Shown piece by piece: positions 19,961-29,384 of a stretch of DNA of 64,000 nucleotides; the first letter of the stretch is position 1, and each line of letters begins with the position of its first letter. This DNA comes from SZAS-103 sp043747745 (GTDB lineage Bacteria; Pseudomonadota; Gammaproteobacteria; Xanthomonadales; Xanthomonadaceae), in assembly GCA_043747745.1 (NCBI GenBank), contig JAYTOP010000096.1, positions 62,001 through 126,000 of the forward strand, read 5' to 3'. The position numbers and the translations under genes were made by a program. The notes beneath the pieces are model-generated. The model had not been told where the DNA came from. It was given only the letters and a program-made list of their open reading frames with translations, and did no database searches.

Positions 19961-21189
19961 CAATCGAGCTTGAGTGGCAGTTCATTGCGCGCCACTCCTT
20001 CCGCGCCCACCGTCGGCATCGGTTGCGGCGCTACCCGCACGCGGTCGAATTCGGCCATGCCGTTGCCAGCGCCGGCCAGTACCCAGTCACCATCATGCAG
20101 GCCGGACACGACCTCGGTCAGCGTCACGCCACGCAGGCCCAATCGCACCGCCACCCGGCGTGCCTGGCCATTGCGTATGGCCCATACCCGGGCGCGGTCG
20201 CCCTCGATCGCGCCCAGCGCATCGTTGGGCACCACCAGCGCCTTGGCCCGTCGCCCGGTTTCCACGTTGACCGACACCGTCATGTCCTGCCTGAGGTAGG
20301 CCGGCACCGGATCCACCTTCAGGCGGACATCCACCGTGCCGCGTTGTGGGTTCACGCTCGGTGCGATGAAGGTGATCCGGGCCAGGAACAGCCGGGCCGG
20401 ATAGGCATCGGTCACGCACTGCGCTTGCTGGCCCAGAGCCAGGACGGCAAGGTTCTTTTCATCCAGCGGTACCAGCAACTCGGTGTCGCCCTGGCGTGCG
20501 AGTTCGAACAGGACCCGGCCGGGCTGGATCAGGTCGCCGGGTTCGGCGTTGCGCGTCAACACCGTGCCGGCCACCTGCGCGCGGATGACTGTTTTCTCAA
20601 GCGCCGCACGCGCCGTGGCGAGGCGCTCCCGCACGAGCACTTCATCGGGACTGCCCGATGCAAGCGACTGCGCGCCTAGACGCGCCTGTTCGGCAGCGGT
20701 GCGTGCAATGGTTTCCGCCTGGACCGCCTGCTCCAGGGTCTCGCGGGCGATCACTTGGCGCCCGAACAGCTCCCGGCGCCGCTGGGTTTCCCGGTTGGCC
20801 TGTGCCAATTGCGCCTGTGCTTGGCGTGAGGCGGCCTGCGCTTGGGGACGGGTGGATTGGCGCAGCTGCTCCAGGGCCGCCTCGGCTTCACGCACACCAG
20901 CGGCGAGGTCATCGGCCCGCAGCACCGCCAGGATATCGCCGGGCTCAACCCGGTCGCCTTCCTGCACGCGGCGTTCCAGCAGCACGCCGATGATCTCGCT
21001 TCCGACCTGCGCCCGCGACACCGACACGACCCGGCCTGTGGCGACCACGTTCTGCACCAACGGTTGCGCCTGGATGCGATAACCCGCCATGCGTGGGCCC
21101 TGCCAGTAGCGCCACAGCCCCGCAGCCAGCATCAGCAACGCAAGCACAGCGAGCATGCCAAGGACGATCGGACGTTTGGCATGCTTCAA
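19960..21189 (-). CDS. periplasmic adaptor of a MacAB-like exporter (HlyD family)
   Basis: A 409-residue membrane-fusion protein with one N-terminal anchor helix (VLGMLAVLALLMLAAGLW), a barrel-sandwich half around residues 45-90 (ATGRVVSVSRAQVGSEIIG), a long Ala/Gln/Glu coiled-coil hairpin (about 95-200), the second sandwich half (AQVAGTVLTRNAEPGDLI) and a beta barrel (GTVDVRLKV). Start is TTG 21189; no ATG gives the anchor helix intact. First gene of the three-gene export operon. It should connect the permease to an outer-membrane channel. Confidence 0.9.
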
Positions 21190-21420
21190 GGGCGGCTCTC
21201 GTTTTCGCTATTGCGTTCAACGGATGGGAATAGTACGTCGATTCAATTGAAAAACCCGGCATCTCCAGACATCGTCTCGGAGTCAGTTCATTTTTGGTAT
21301 TTTTGTCGTCCAAATCGCTGAAATTGAACTCCGTTGCTGCGGACAATGTGTCGGGATAGGGGGGTAAGCTGCCGGCGCGCGACTCACGACGCGCGTGGCC
21401 GGGTCATCGAGGGGAAGACG
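21190..21420. promoter_or_regulatory. AT-richer divergent intergenic region with TTCAATTGAA palindrome
   Basis: The 231 bases between the export operon (minus) and a broken small gene (plus) are visibly less GC-rich than their surroundings. A perfect ten-base palindrome TTCAATTGAA lies at 21242-21251, about 50 bases before the adaptor start, a suitable place for a repressor operator. Binding protein unknown. Confidence 0.35.
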
Positions 21421-21849
21421 ATGAAGCGGATTTCGGTTGCGGCTACGGGCGTCACGTTGATGCAGGCGTTCTCGGTGCAACCAGCGATGGTCGAGACCGA
21501 GAATGTTCACTACGCGGCAAGTGGATACAACTAATTCGATGCGGTGATCCTTGGCACCTCCTGGAAGGAATCGGTGGACGACGCCAAGGCGACCATCGGC
21601 CGCAAGATCGGCTGGGGCAATGCCGCCATCGTCAAGGACAACATCGCGGACGCGCGCAAGCAGGGCGACCGTTGCGACTTCCCCGAGACCGGCCTCGAAT
21701 ATGCCGACGCGGAGGCGGTCGCGGCGCTCTGGGGCAGGAGTGTCGATGGAGCCAAGTCCGCGCTGGCCGAAAAAGTGTCCATGGGCATGAAGTCCATGGC
21801 GGACGATGTGATCCGCGAAGCGCGCGAACATGTCCGGGGCAAGGGCTGA
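21421..21849 (+). pseudogene. small hypothetical gene interrupted by an in-frame TAA
   Basis: From ATG 21421 the frame reads MKRISVAATGVTLMQAF... to GYN, meets TAA at 21532-21534, and continues in the same frame without another stop for 105 codons (FDAVILGTSWKESVDDAKAT ... AREHVRGKG) to TGA 21849. Total 142 sense codons. The unbroken frame on both sides argues for a single gene carrying a nonsense mutation; alternatively the downstream part is translated from GTG 21544. The N-terminus resembles a weak secretion signal. Family not recognised. It lies 29 bases before the amidoligase-like gene. Confidence 0.5.
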
Positions 21850-21878
21850 GCCTGCCGAAGGGCTCCGACGCCGCAGGC

Positions 21879-22652
21879 ATGCAGCTGCATCGGAAAATCG
21901 GCATCGAGATCGAACTCCTGGCGCCTGCGGGCGCCACGCGCGCCGACCTCGCCAACGCGTTTGCCGACGACCATCTCGGTGTCGTTCGCAAGGTCCTGCA
22001 TCAGGATTCAGAGCCGAGCAAGGTTCCCGGCCACCCGATTTTCTACAACCTGACACTGGGCTTCGAAGCGCTGGATGGCGATGGTCGACTCGTTGCCCGT
22101 TGCGTCGACGACCTGACCTTGCAGGACGATCTCGATCGTCGCGCATCGCCCAAACCTGGATCGTGGCGCTTGGTCAGCGACGACGAGCGCCTGCCGCGCC
22201 TGATCGCGATCCATGTCGATCCCGAGCGCGACCTGCCGGGTGCGCTGTTCGCACTTGCGCCGCTGTTCCATGGTCAATTGCTACCTGCGCCGGGCGGCGT
22301 GTTTCGGCTGATCGATGCGGTCGGTGCACCGCTTGCCATCGCCGCGCCATTGCCTGGCGAGCGCGAACGACCGTGCGAGGTGATCACGCCGCCGATCGAA
22401 CGCGCCGACCGCCACACCTTCGAGGTGCGCATTTTCCCCGCGCAGATGGAAAGCGTTTCGGTGATGGCGGCTGCCGCATTGTTCCAAGGCATCCTCGACC
22501 GCTGCGAGGGGAACGCGGTGATCGCTGCGGCGGAATCGATGTCGTGGGACAGCGGCGAAGCGCTGTCCTTTGTCGATGCGTTGGCCTTGGACGCTGACAT
22601 CAACGCCTATTGGCGTCAGCCGGTTGTCGAGGCATGCGACCGCTCGTCTTGA
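21879..22652 (+). CDS. amidoligase-like protein (putative COOH-NH2 ligase)
   Basis: A 257-residue soluble protein. The N-terminal HRKIGIEIELLAPAGATRAD, followed by VPGHPIFYNLTLGFEALD, CVDDLTLQDDLDRRA and GERERPCEVITPPIE, resembles the amidoligase superfamily related to glutamine synthetase, where Glu residues in strands such as GIEIE and the EVITPP region coordinate Mg-ATP. Those enzymes join a carboxyl to an amine in peptide-like products. No partner gene usual for the family (ATP-grasp, peptidase, gamma-glutamyl cyclotransferase) is seen beside it. Start ATG 21879; the reading frame upstream of it is a shadow. Assignment is by motif memory. Confidence 0.6.
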   Translation: MQLHRKIGIEIELLAPAGATRADLANAFADDHLGVVRKVLHQDSEPSKVPGHPIFYNLTLGFEALDGDGRLVARCVDDLTLQDDLDRRASPKPGSWRLVSDDERLPRLIAIHVDPERDLPGALFALAPLFHGQLLPAPGGVFRLIDAVGAPLAIAAPLPGERERPCEVITPPIERADRHTFEVRIFPAQMESVSVMAAAALFQGILDRCEGNAVIAAAESMSWDSGEALSFVDALALDADINAYWRQPVVEACDRSS

Positions 22653-22808
22653 GCGCGCCGAAGGGCATCGCCAGGGCTTCGACAAGCTTTTCCCGAAAGT
22701 CGGAAAAGGAGACGGAGGCAATTGCGCCCGGCTGCGTTGAAATGGCGATCGACCACGGTTTCCCGGCCGCCGAAATGCTGGTAATCCCCAATGCCACTCC
22801 GTGGCCGC

Positions 22809-23519
22809 CTACTCGATCCCTTCGAACGCCAGTTTCGAGGCTTTCAGATCGATCAGCGGCCCCAACTCGTAGACGTTCTCATAGCCGTAGTTGTACAGCG
22901 CGATGTAGGTCGACAAGTTGAGCGACGCGCTGGGCAGTTTGGTCGGGAAGGGCTTCTCGGCTCCGGAAAAATTGTTGTTGCAGTAGATGAGAATGCGCGT
23001 CGACTTGTCGGGGATCGTTTGCTTGAGGCTGGCGACAGTGATGTCCGGAAAGCTCAGGTTGATTGCGCCCTTCACGTGCAGGAGGCCGAATTTCTCGGCG
23101 CTTCTGGCATCGAGGACGATCGTTCCGGGTTCACGGCTCATGCGCAGGAAGTCCTCCTCGGACACCCGATGCGATTGCCGGTGCGCGGCCGCTTCCGACG
23201 ACACGCGCAGGTACGCATCCATGTCGATCGCGGGATTGGGAATGTCCGGCTTGGCGATGCGCGATCGGTCGGCATTGCTGTCGGGAAGCGCCGCGTCGGG
23301 AGTGTTTGGAGCCGTGGTGGCACCCTGCATCGCGATCATGGGAGTGGCGGTGTCCGGCAGCCCGGTTTCAGGCGCGGAAGACGGTGTGCCCAAGGCTGCA
23401 GCGGCACCATGCATCTCCATCGCGGGATTGACGCTGCCGGACGTCGCGTCCGGGGCGTTCTGCGCCAAAGCGACGCATGGCATCAACGCGACCAGGAGGA
23501 TTAGCGGACGCGCGTTCAT
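22809..23519 (-). CDS. secreted rhodanese-domain protein
   Basis: A 236-residue protein with a signal peptide (LILLVALMPCVALAQ), a ~75-residue low-complexity Pro/Ala/Thr linker and a rhodanese fold (about 115-235): TIVLDARSAEKFGLLHVKGA, INLSFPDI, and the active-site loop YCNNNFSGAEK with its cysteine. The loop is longer and lacks the usual basic residues, so sulfur-transferase activity is uncertain. Start ATG 23519 gives the signal peptide and has GGAG eight bases upstream; the open frame extending further upstream does not. Likely periplasmic. Confidence 0.8.
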   Translation of the reverse strand: MNARPLILLVALMPCVALAQNAPDATSGSVNPAMEMHGAAAALGTPSSAPETGLPDTATPMIAMQGATTAPNTPDAALPDSNADRSRIAKPDIPNPAIDMDAYLRVSSEAAAHRQSHRVSEEDFLRMSREPGTIVLDARSAEKFGLLHVKGAINLSFPDITVASLKQTIPDKSTRILIYCNNNFSGAEKPFPTKLPSASLNLSTYIALYNYGYENVYELGPLIDLKASKLAFEGIE

Positions 23520-23859
23520 GGGTGGTCTCCAATGGCATATGTGTCGCAGGGTCGGCTGTTTCGATGCCGGGTCTGGATGAAAGTTCCGGGCGCCTTGGGT
23601 CCTGCGCCTCGGGTCATCGAACATTGCCGCTGCAAGCTGCAATGTTCTCTGAACCCGGACCAGTCCTGGCCAGCGTGGTGTCAGCAATGGGCGAGGGCAC
23701 CTTTCAACAGCGAAGCTGGTCATCTGCTTCCGATGTTTGGTTTTTCCGTGGAAAAAAGATCCCTCGCATTGCTCCGGATGACACGTATCGGCATGCGGTT
23801 GCGCGGGCTCGATGGCGCGTCTAATCTGGGCATCGAATCGCTCGACCCCCGAGGGCGGC

Positions 23860-24162
23860 ATGTCGAACAAGATGATTTCAATCCAGGGCACGATCCCGGG
23901 CGAGGCGGAGCCGGAAGGGCTCTTCATCAAGATCAGCGACAAGAGCTGGCTGTCGCCTCCGGGCGGATGGATGACCCATCAGTCCGGCAAGTGGGAGCAA
24001 CTCAGCGTTGCCGGTCTCTCACTGCAAAGCAAAGCAGGTGGCCCCAACATCTTCATGGCTGGCCTGGTCTTCGACACGGCCAAGGCTGGAGATTCCGGAC
24101 AGTTGCGCGATCAGGTCAGCGGCAAGGTAGGCATCTGGCACGTGGTCGGCACAACCGGGTAG
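23860..24162 (+). CDS. hypothetical protein, 100 residues
   Basis: The frame starts MSNKMISIQGTIPGEAEPEG with GAGGGCGG just upstream, and encodes a small beta-rich soluble protein (LFIKISDKSWLSPPGGWMTH...GIWHVVGTTG). No signal peptide or known motif. Coding sense is supported by G/C third positions and the ribosome site. Function unknown; isolated between the rhodanese and a small secreted protein. Confidence 0.55.
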   Translation: MSNKMISIQGTIPGEAEPEGLFIKISDKSWLSPPGGWMTHQSGKWEQLSVAGLSLQSKAGGPNIFMAGLVFDTAKAGDSGQLRDQVSGKVGIWHVVGTTG

Positions 24163-24377
24163 CGCCGAGAGCAATACCGGCGTCGGCCACGATTTTTCGA
24201 CCGAGCCAAGCCTTTGGAAGGGTGGTGTGTCGTCGAGCGTCCACGGACAGGCGTGTTGCTCTTTGTCGTTGGATTGATCGCGATTTTTTCGTTCCCGCGA
24301 TTCTTTCCCGCTGCCTGATTTCTTGTTACCGTTCCACGGCATCCAGTCCGCGATGCACGTCAACAGGGGCCATTTCG

Positions 24378-24752
24378 ATGAAGAGTTCTTCGTTCCTCGC
24401 GCGCATGTTGTTCGCTGCCTCCATCTTTTTCGCCGTCGCATTGGTGCCAGTCGCGATGGCTGGCGATCAGGACTTCACGGTCGTCAACAAGACCGGCATC
24501 GAAGTCCATGAGCTGTACGTCACTCCGCACGACTCCGACGATTGGGAAGACGACATCCTCGGCGAAGACACGCTGACCAACGGCGCGGAGGTCGATATCA
24601 AGTTCAGTCGCAAGGAAAAAGCGAAGTTGTGGGATCTGAAAGTCGTCGACGCCGATGGCAGCGAAGTAACCTGGGAAAACCTCGACTTGCTGGAGATCTC
24701 CAAGGTGACGCTCCACTACAAGAAGGGAAAGGCCTGGGCGGACGTGGAATAA
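24378..24752 (+). CDS. small secreted protein (periplasmic, unknown function)
   Basis: A 124-residue protein with signal peptide (MLFAASIFFAVALVPVAMA, cleavage before GDQDF) and a beta-sandwich-like mature part: FTVVNKTGIEVHELYVTPHD, SDDWEDDILGEDTL, KLWDLKVVDADGSEVTWENL, KVTLHYKKGKAWADVE. I recall closely similar small proteins in xanthomonads and other Proteobacteria, sometimes mis-named argininosuccinate lyase; there is no lyase domain here. The role is unknown. Confidence 0.75.
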   Translation: MKSSSFLARMLFAASIFFAVALVPVAMAGDQDFTVVNKTGIEVHELYVTPHDSDDWEDDILGEDTLTNGAEVDIKFSRKEKAKLWDLKVVDADGSEVTWENLDLLEISKVTLHYKKGKAWADVE

Positions 24753-25388
24753 GCCTGTAACGCCAACAAAGGCCAGCAACAATGGGGCCAGCAACAACGG
24801 GGCCAGCGTCATTTGCCGCTTGAATCGGCAATTTTCCCTGGCCTTTCTGTCTCCACGCGTGCGATCCAAGATCGCCGACTTGTGAAGCGAGCTCTTACCT
24901 GTCGCGTGCCCCTTTTTTCTTGCGATTTTTCTGAATAGGAACATATTCGGTGGCAGCCAGTAGGGGATGCTTGAGGGCATCAGCGCTGGATCACGGATCG
25001 GCACGTGCGGGGCATGACGTGCGAGCGTGGCGCGGCACCGAGCAGCTCCCTGCAGGAATTCCAGTGCGGTGCCCGCAAAGGCGATCGACTTCGCGTTTGC
25101 TGGTGCATGCCATCGTGCCGTTGCCGCGAACGTGGACTTCAGCTCCTACTAGACGAACAAATGCCAGAGCCACGGCGTCGTTACCAACAGCGTCATTCGG
25201 TCAACAGATGCTGCACGCGGTGTGACCCATGCAGTCGTGCCACATCCATTTCCAGCGGGAGTGAAGTCTATGAAGCAGTCCATTTCCGTACCCTCCCTGA
25301 AAGTCATCGCGGTGCTGCTCGCAGCCCTGGTGCTGAGCGAGAACGCATGACGATTCGACCCGCGTCGCTTTTCGTGTCTTCCAGTAGT
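24753..25388. other. 636-base gap, mostly non-coding
   Basis: It holds a short direct repeat (three imperfect copies of GGCCAGCAACAA, 24771-24806) and one tiny reading frame (25270-25350, listed separately). The 5' half carries remnants without a continuous frame. I see no terminator with a T tract. Confidence 0.4.
25270..25350 (+). CDS. 26-residue hydrophobic peptide, possibly a truncated secreted-protein gene
   Basis: ATG 25270 follows CGGGAGTGAAG at good spacing and encodes MKQSISVPSLKVIAVLLAAL then VLSENA and TGA. This looks like a signal peptide cut off just before its cleavage site. Either a leader remnant of a lost gene or a short membrane peptide. Confidence 0.35.
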   Translation: MKQSISVPSLKVIAVLLAALVLSENA

Positions 25389-27467
25389 TCATTCCGGCCG
25401 CTTTGTCGGGCCCTTTCGATGCGGCTTTTTTTCCTTTGGTGAAAACCTCGGCTTGTCGGAGCGAGGCGTGTCGCTGCGCGGTTTTGCGGGATGCGGACGC
25501 GGGGCGAAATTGGTCCGTTGCTCGCCACCGCCCGCGATGTCGTTCGGGCCAGCGCGCTGGATGCGCATGGGTTGCCCGGCGATGCGCACGCGCTTGAGGT
25601 GTTCGAGCAACGGCTTGGACATGCCGACCGGCAGGTCGACCAGGCTGTACGCATCGCGGATATCGATGCGGCCGATGTAGCGGCTTTCGATGTCGGCTTC
25701 GTTCGCGATCGCGCCGACGATGTTGCCCGGTTGCACGCCGTGCGCGTGGCCGAGTTCGATACGGAATGTTTCCATGCCCGGTTCCGGACCGTCCTTCGTG
25801 CGGCGTTCGGGCTTGCGCGCCGGCTTGCCGGATACGGTCGCGTCGAACTGGCCCTCGGCAGCATGCACCGGAGCGCCGTACTGGTTCGGCTGGCGCTTGG
25901 GCGGGCCATCCGCTGCGGATGCATGCGATGGGGCTCGTTCCACGACGCCATCGCGGGGTTTGTACGGCTTGTGCGATGCGCCGGGTTTCTCGCGTGACGC
26001 GACGTGTTCGCCACGTTCCTTCGATGGATCGAACTTGCGCGGCCCATCGCGGCCCGGCTCGTTCGAATGCGCAGCGCGCGCACGCGGAGCCTCCGGGCGT
26101 GAAGCCTTGTCATACGCAGCGCGCGGGCGTTCGACCGGCACGTCGAGCAGCAACGGCGAATCGCCTTGCGTCATCTTCGCGAGCGCGGCCGCGATTTCGA
26201 TTGCGGGGATGTTGTGTTCGGCCTCAAAGCGTTCCACCAGACTGCGGAACAATCCAAGGTCGGTGGCGCCTAGCGCTTCGGTGATGCGGCCGAGGAATTT
26301 CCCGATGCGCTGGTCGTTGACGGTCTCGACGCTCGGCAGTTCCATGCGTTCGATCGGCTGCCGCGTCGCACGTTCGATCGCGCGCAGCATGCCGGTTTCG
26401 CGCGGTGCGACGAACAGGATCGCCTCGCCCTTGCGTCCGGCGCGGCCGGTGCGGCCGATCCGGTGCACATAGTTTTCAGTATCGGTGGGGATGTCGTAAT
26501 TCAGCACGTGGCTGATCCGGTCCACGTCCAGCCCGCGTGCAGCGACATCGGTGGCGACCAGGATATCGAGCTGGCCGTCCTTCAATCGCTGGATCGTGCG
26601 TTCGCGCTGCGCCTGCTGCACGTCGCCATTGATCGCTGCCACCGACAATCCGCGCGCGGCCAGTTTGCCCGCCAGTTCTTCGGTGCCGAGCTTGGTGCGC
26701 GCGAACACCAGCATCGCCTCGAACGGTTCGGCTTCGAGGATGCGGGTCAGCGCATCGAGCTTGTTGACGCCGCTGACCGACCAGTAGCGCTGGCGGATGT
26801 TCGGCGCGGTGGTGGTGCTGGACTTGATCGCGATCTCGACCGGATCGCGCAGGTAGGTTTGCGCGATGCGCTTGATCTGGCTCGGCATGGTCGCCGAAAA
26901 CAACACGACCTGGCGCTGCTCGGGGGTTTTCTTGAGGACGGTTTCGACATCGTCGATGAAGCCCATCCGCAGCATCTCATCTGCCTCGTCCAGAACGAGG
27001 CACTTCAATGCAGATAGGTCCAGCGTGCCGCGATTGAGATGGTCGATCACCCGTCCCGGTGTACCCACGACGACCTGCACGCCGCGCCGCAGTGCGGTCA
27101 GTTGCGGTTCGTAACCTTGTCCGCCGTAGATCGGCAGCACGTGGAAATCCTGCAGGTGCACGGCGTAGCGCTGGAATGCCTCGGAGACCTGGATCGCCAG
27201 TTCGCGCGTCGGGGCGAGCACCAGCGCCTGTGGTTTTCTTTGCTTCGGGTCTATGCCGGAAAGGATCGGCAGCGCGAACGCAGCCGTCTTGCCGGTGCCG
27301 GTCTGGGCCTGGCCGATCAGGTCGCGACCTTCCAGCAAGGGCGGAATGGTGGCGGTCTGGATTGGCGATGGCGACTCGTAACCCACATCGGCCAGCGCAC
27401 GCAGCAGCGCGTCGGGAAGGCCGAGATCGCTGAAGAGAATCGGTGTTTCGGGGGTAGCGGTGCTCAT
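25389..27467 (-). CDS. deaD: DEAD-box ATP-dependent RNA helicase (DeaD/CsdA type)
   Basis: A 692-residue helicase: Q motif SPIQ, Walker A AQTGTGKT, PTRELA, DEAD box in LVLDEADEML, SAT in LFSATMP, and motif VI HRIGRTGRAGR. Beyond the two RecA domains (to about residue 370) is a dimerisation region, a charged linker (about 445-570, rich in Arg, Pro, Lys) and a DbpA-type RNA-binding domain (about 575-650; YIGRIDIRDAYSLVDLP), then a basic tail. This matches CsdA/DeaD, which remodels structured RNA in cold adaptation, ribosome assembly and mRNA decay. Own promoter probable in 27468-27695. Confidence 0.92.
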   Translation of the reverse strand: MSTATPETPILFSDLGLPDALLRALADVGYESPSPIQTATIPPLLEGRDLIGQAQTGTGKTAAFALPILSGIDPKQRKPQALVLAPTRELAIQVSEAFQRYAVHLQDFHVLPIYGGQGYEPQLTALRRGVQVVVGTPGRVIDHLNRGTLDLSALKCLVLDEADEMLRMGFIDDVETVLKKTPEQRQVVLFSATMPSQIKRIAQTYLRDPVEIAIKSSTTTAPNIRQRYWSVSGVNKLDALTRILEAEPFEAMLVFARTKLGTEELAGKLAARGLSVAAINGDVQQAQRERTIQRLKDGQLDILVATDVAARGLDVDRISHVLNYDIPTDTENYVHRIGRTGRAGRKGEAILFVAPRETGMLRAIERATRQPIERMELPSVETVNDQRIGKFLGRITEALGATDLGLFRSLVERFEAEHNIPAIEIAAALAKMTQGDSPLLLDVPVERPRAAYDKASRPEAPRARAAHSNEPGRDGPRKFDPSKERGEHVASREKPGASHKPYKPRDGVVERAPSHASAADGPPKRQPNQYGAPVHAAEGQFDATVSGKPARKPERRTKDGPEPGMETFRIELGHAHGVQPGNIVGAIANEADIESRYIGRIDIRDAYSLVDLPVGMSKPLLEHLKRVRIAGQPMRIQRAGPNDIAGGGEQRTNFAPRPHPAKPRSDTPRSDKPRFSPKEKKPHRKGPTKRPE

Positions 27468-27695
27468 GGCGATCCGGTTGGCGCCGGTGCACAGACCGGG
27501 CGGGAGAGCGCACAGTTTACCGGGGTGGCGGGGTCAATCTGCGTGCAGGACAACAATGCGCCCTTGCCGGACGATCTGCGCGCGTGGCGCAGGAAGCCGT
27601 CGCCATGCTTTTTGTCGCGATGCCGATCCCCGACACCGCGCTATCAAGCAAGCACGATGCACCCGACCGCTGGCGTTGCGAACGCGCCGCCCAAC

Positions 27696-28460
27696 TCAAT
27701 TCCGCGAATTCAGCTTCGACAGCAAGCGCAGGATTTCGAGGTACAGCCACACGAGCGTCACCACCAGCGCGAAGCCGCCGTACCATTCCATGTACTTCGG
27801 TGCGCCAGCCTGGACGCCGGATTCGATCATGTCGAAGTCGAGGATCAGGTTCAGCGCCGCGATGATCACCACGACCGCGCTGAAGCCTATGCCGAGTGCG
27901 CTGCTCGACTGGATCATGCCGATGTGGTGGCCGAAGAAGCCCATCACCATGTCCGCCAGGTACACCAGGAAAATGCCGCCGGTCGCAGCAACCACGCCGA
28001 GCTTGAACTTCTCGGTCGCGCGGATCAACCCGCTGCGATAAGCCAGCAGCAAGGCGCCCATGGTGCCGAAGGTCAAGGCGACCGCCTGCATCACGATGCC
28101 CGGATGGCGCGCTTCGAACATCGCCGAGGCGGCACCGATGAACAGGCCTTCCAGCACTGCGTAGACCGGTGCGGTGAACGCCGACCATTCCTTCTTGAAG
28201 ATCGTGATCATCGCGAATACGAAGCCGCCAAGCGCGCCGCCGAGCATCAGCGGAACGACATCGCCGACGCTCGCCGGGCCACTGAATTTGCTCCAGCTAT
28301 ACATCGCGCCGACCAGCACGAGAATCAGCAGGAACGCGGTCTTGTTGACGGTGCCGTTGATCGTCATCGCGCCATCGCGCGACACCACGGTGCCGCTGGC
28401 GCTGTCGAGGAAGGTGTTCTGGTTGAGTGCGGGGTTGCCGCTACGCAGGGGCATGGCCAT
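27696..28460 (-). CDS. Bax inhibitor-1/YccA family membrane protein
   Basis: A 254-residue integral membrane protein with about seven hydrophobic helices (AFLLILVLVGAMYSWSKF; VVPLMLGGALGGFVFAMITIF; VYAVLEGLFIGAASAMF and others). The N-terminal RSGNPALNQNTFLDS and the C-terminal Asp-containing helix (ALNLILDFDMIESG) are typical of the soluble-N-tail subgroup of BI-1/YccA proteins. In E. coli YccA modulates the FtsH protease; other members conduct calcium. Start ATG 28460; the frame open upstream is shadow. It follows thiD on the same strand after 89 bases. Confidence 0.88.
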   Translation of the reverse strand: MAMPLRSGNPALNQNTFLDSASGTVVSRDGAMTINGTVNKTAFLLILVLVGAMYSWSKFSGPASVGDVVPLMLGGALGGFVFAMITIFKKEWSAFTAPVYAVLEGLFIGAASAMFEARHPGIVMQAVALTFGTMGALLLAYRSGLIRATEKFKLGVVAATGGIFLVYLADMVMGFFGHHIGMIQSSSALGIGFSAVVVIIAALNLILDFDMIESGVQAGAPKYMEWYGGFALVVTLVWLYLEILRLLSKLNSRN

Positions 28461-28549
28461 CTGATTGCTCTCTTGTCGTTGATCGTTAAGATCGTTGGTC
28501 AGTGAAGAAATGTAGCCTGGATGGAGGCCAAGGCCGGTTTCCGGGATCT

Positions 28550-29365
28550 TCAAACGGGTGGCTCGTCGTTGCGCCAGCAGTGGTTGAGCACCGCGACGTT
28601 GGACTCGCCGGGATGGTACGCGTGTACCAGTGCGCCGTGGACATAGTCTATGGCCGCTTCGCAGGCTTTCAAGAGTGTGCGCCCCCGGCATGCATTTGCG
28701 GTGATGGCGGCAGCCAGCGTGCAGCCGGTGCCGTGGGCGTTGAGGTTCAGGCGGTCGTGCGCGACGGTTGCGCGGGTGTGGCGGTCGGCGTAGCGGTCGG
28801 TCATCGCGCCCGAGCCGGGCAGATGGCCGCCCTTGAGCAACACCGCGTTCGCGCCGAGCGCGAGCAGTTCGTCCAATGCGGCATCTGCAGCAGCGGCGTC
28901 GGCGATCGGATGGCCGAGTAGCAATTCGGCTTCGGGAATGTTCGGCGTGACGATGCTCGCGAGCGGAATGAGGCGTTCGATCAATGCGACGCGTGCGTCG
29001 GACTCAAGCAACTGCGCGCCGGACGTCGCGACCATCACCGGGTCGAGCACGATCCATTGGGGCCGATGGAACGCGAGTGCGTCTGCGACCGCATGGATTA
29101 CGTCGGCGTTCGCAAGCATGCCGAGCTTGACCGCACCGACCCGGAAATCATCGAAACACGCATCGATCTGCGCGCGCAGGAATGCGACCGGCGGCACATG
29201 GATCGCGGTCACGCCGCGCGTGTTCTGCGCGGTGAGTGCCGCGATCGCGGACAGGCCATGCACGGCATGCGCGGCGAAGGTCTTGAGATCGGCCTGGATG
29301 CCCGCGCCGCCGCCCGAATCGGAGCCTGCAATGGTCAGCGCGCAAAGGGGTCGTGAATCGGTCAT
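28550..29365 (-). CDS. thiD: hydroxymethylpyrimidine/phosphomethylpyrimidine kinase
   Basis: The 271-residue ribokinase-fold enzyme phosphorylates HMP and HMP-phosphate in thiamine synthesis. Seen: N-terminal TIAGSDSGGGAGIQADLKTF (substrate-binding), LDPVMVATSG, the ANAVLLKGGH strand and the anion-hole/catalytic base motif NAHGTGCTLAAAI with its Asn-Gly-Thr-Gly-Cys. Full length. It lies 19 bases after the SulP gene on the same strand, so probably co-transcribed; no TPP riboswitch is visible at this gene. Confidence 0.93.
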   Translation of the reverse strand: MTDSRPLCALTIAGSDSGGGAGIQADLKTFAAHAVHGLSAIAALTAQNTRGVTAIHVPPVAFLRAQIDACFDDFRVGAVKLGMLANADVIHAVADALAFHRPQWIVLDPVMVATSGAQLLESDARVALIERLIPLASIVTPNIPEAELLLGHPIADAAAADAALDELLALGANAVLLKGGHLPGSGAMTDRYADRHTRATVAHDRLNLNAHGTGCTLAAAITANACRGRTLLKACEAAIDYVHGALVHAYHPGESNVAVLNHCWRNDEPPV

Positions 29366-29384
29366 GCGTTCGATCCTGCGCCTT

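Noticed and set aside
22600..22797. 65-codon minus-strand frame after the rhodanese gene (starts GTG)
   Set aside because: Partly overlaps the amidoligase gene end, has no family or good ribosome site, and lies in a short convergent gap.
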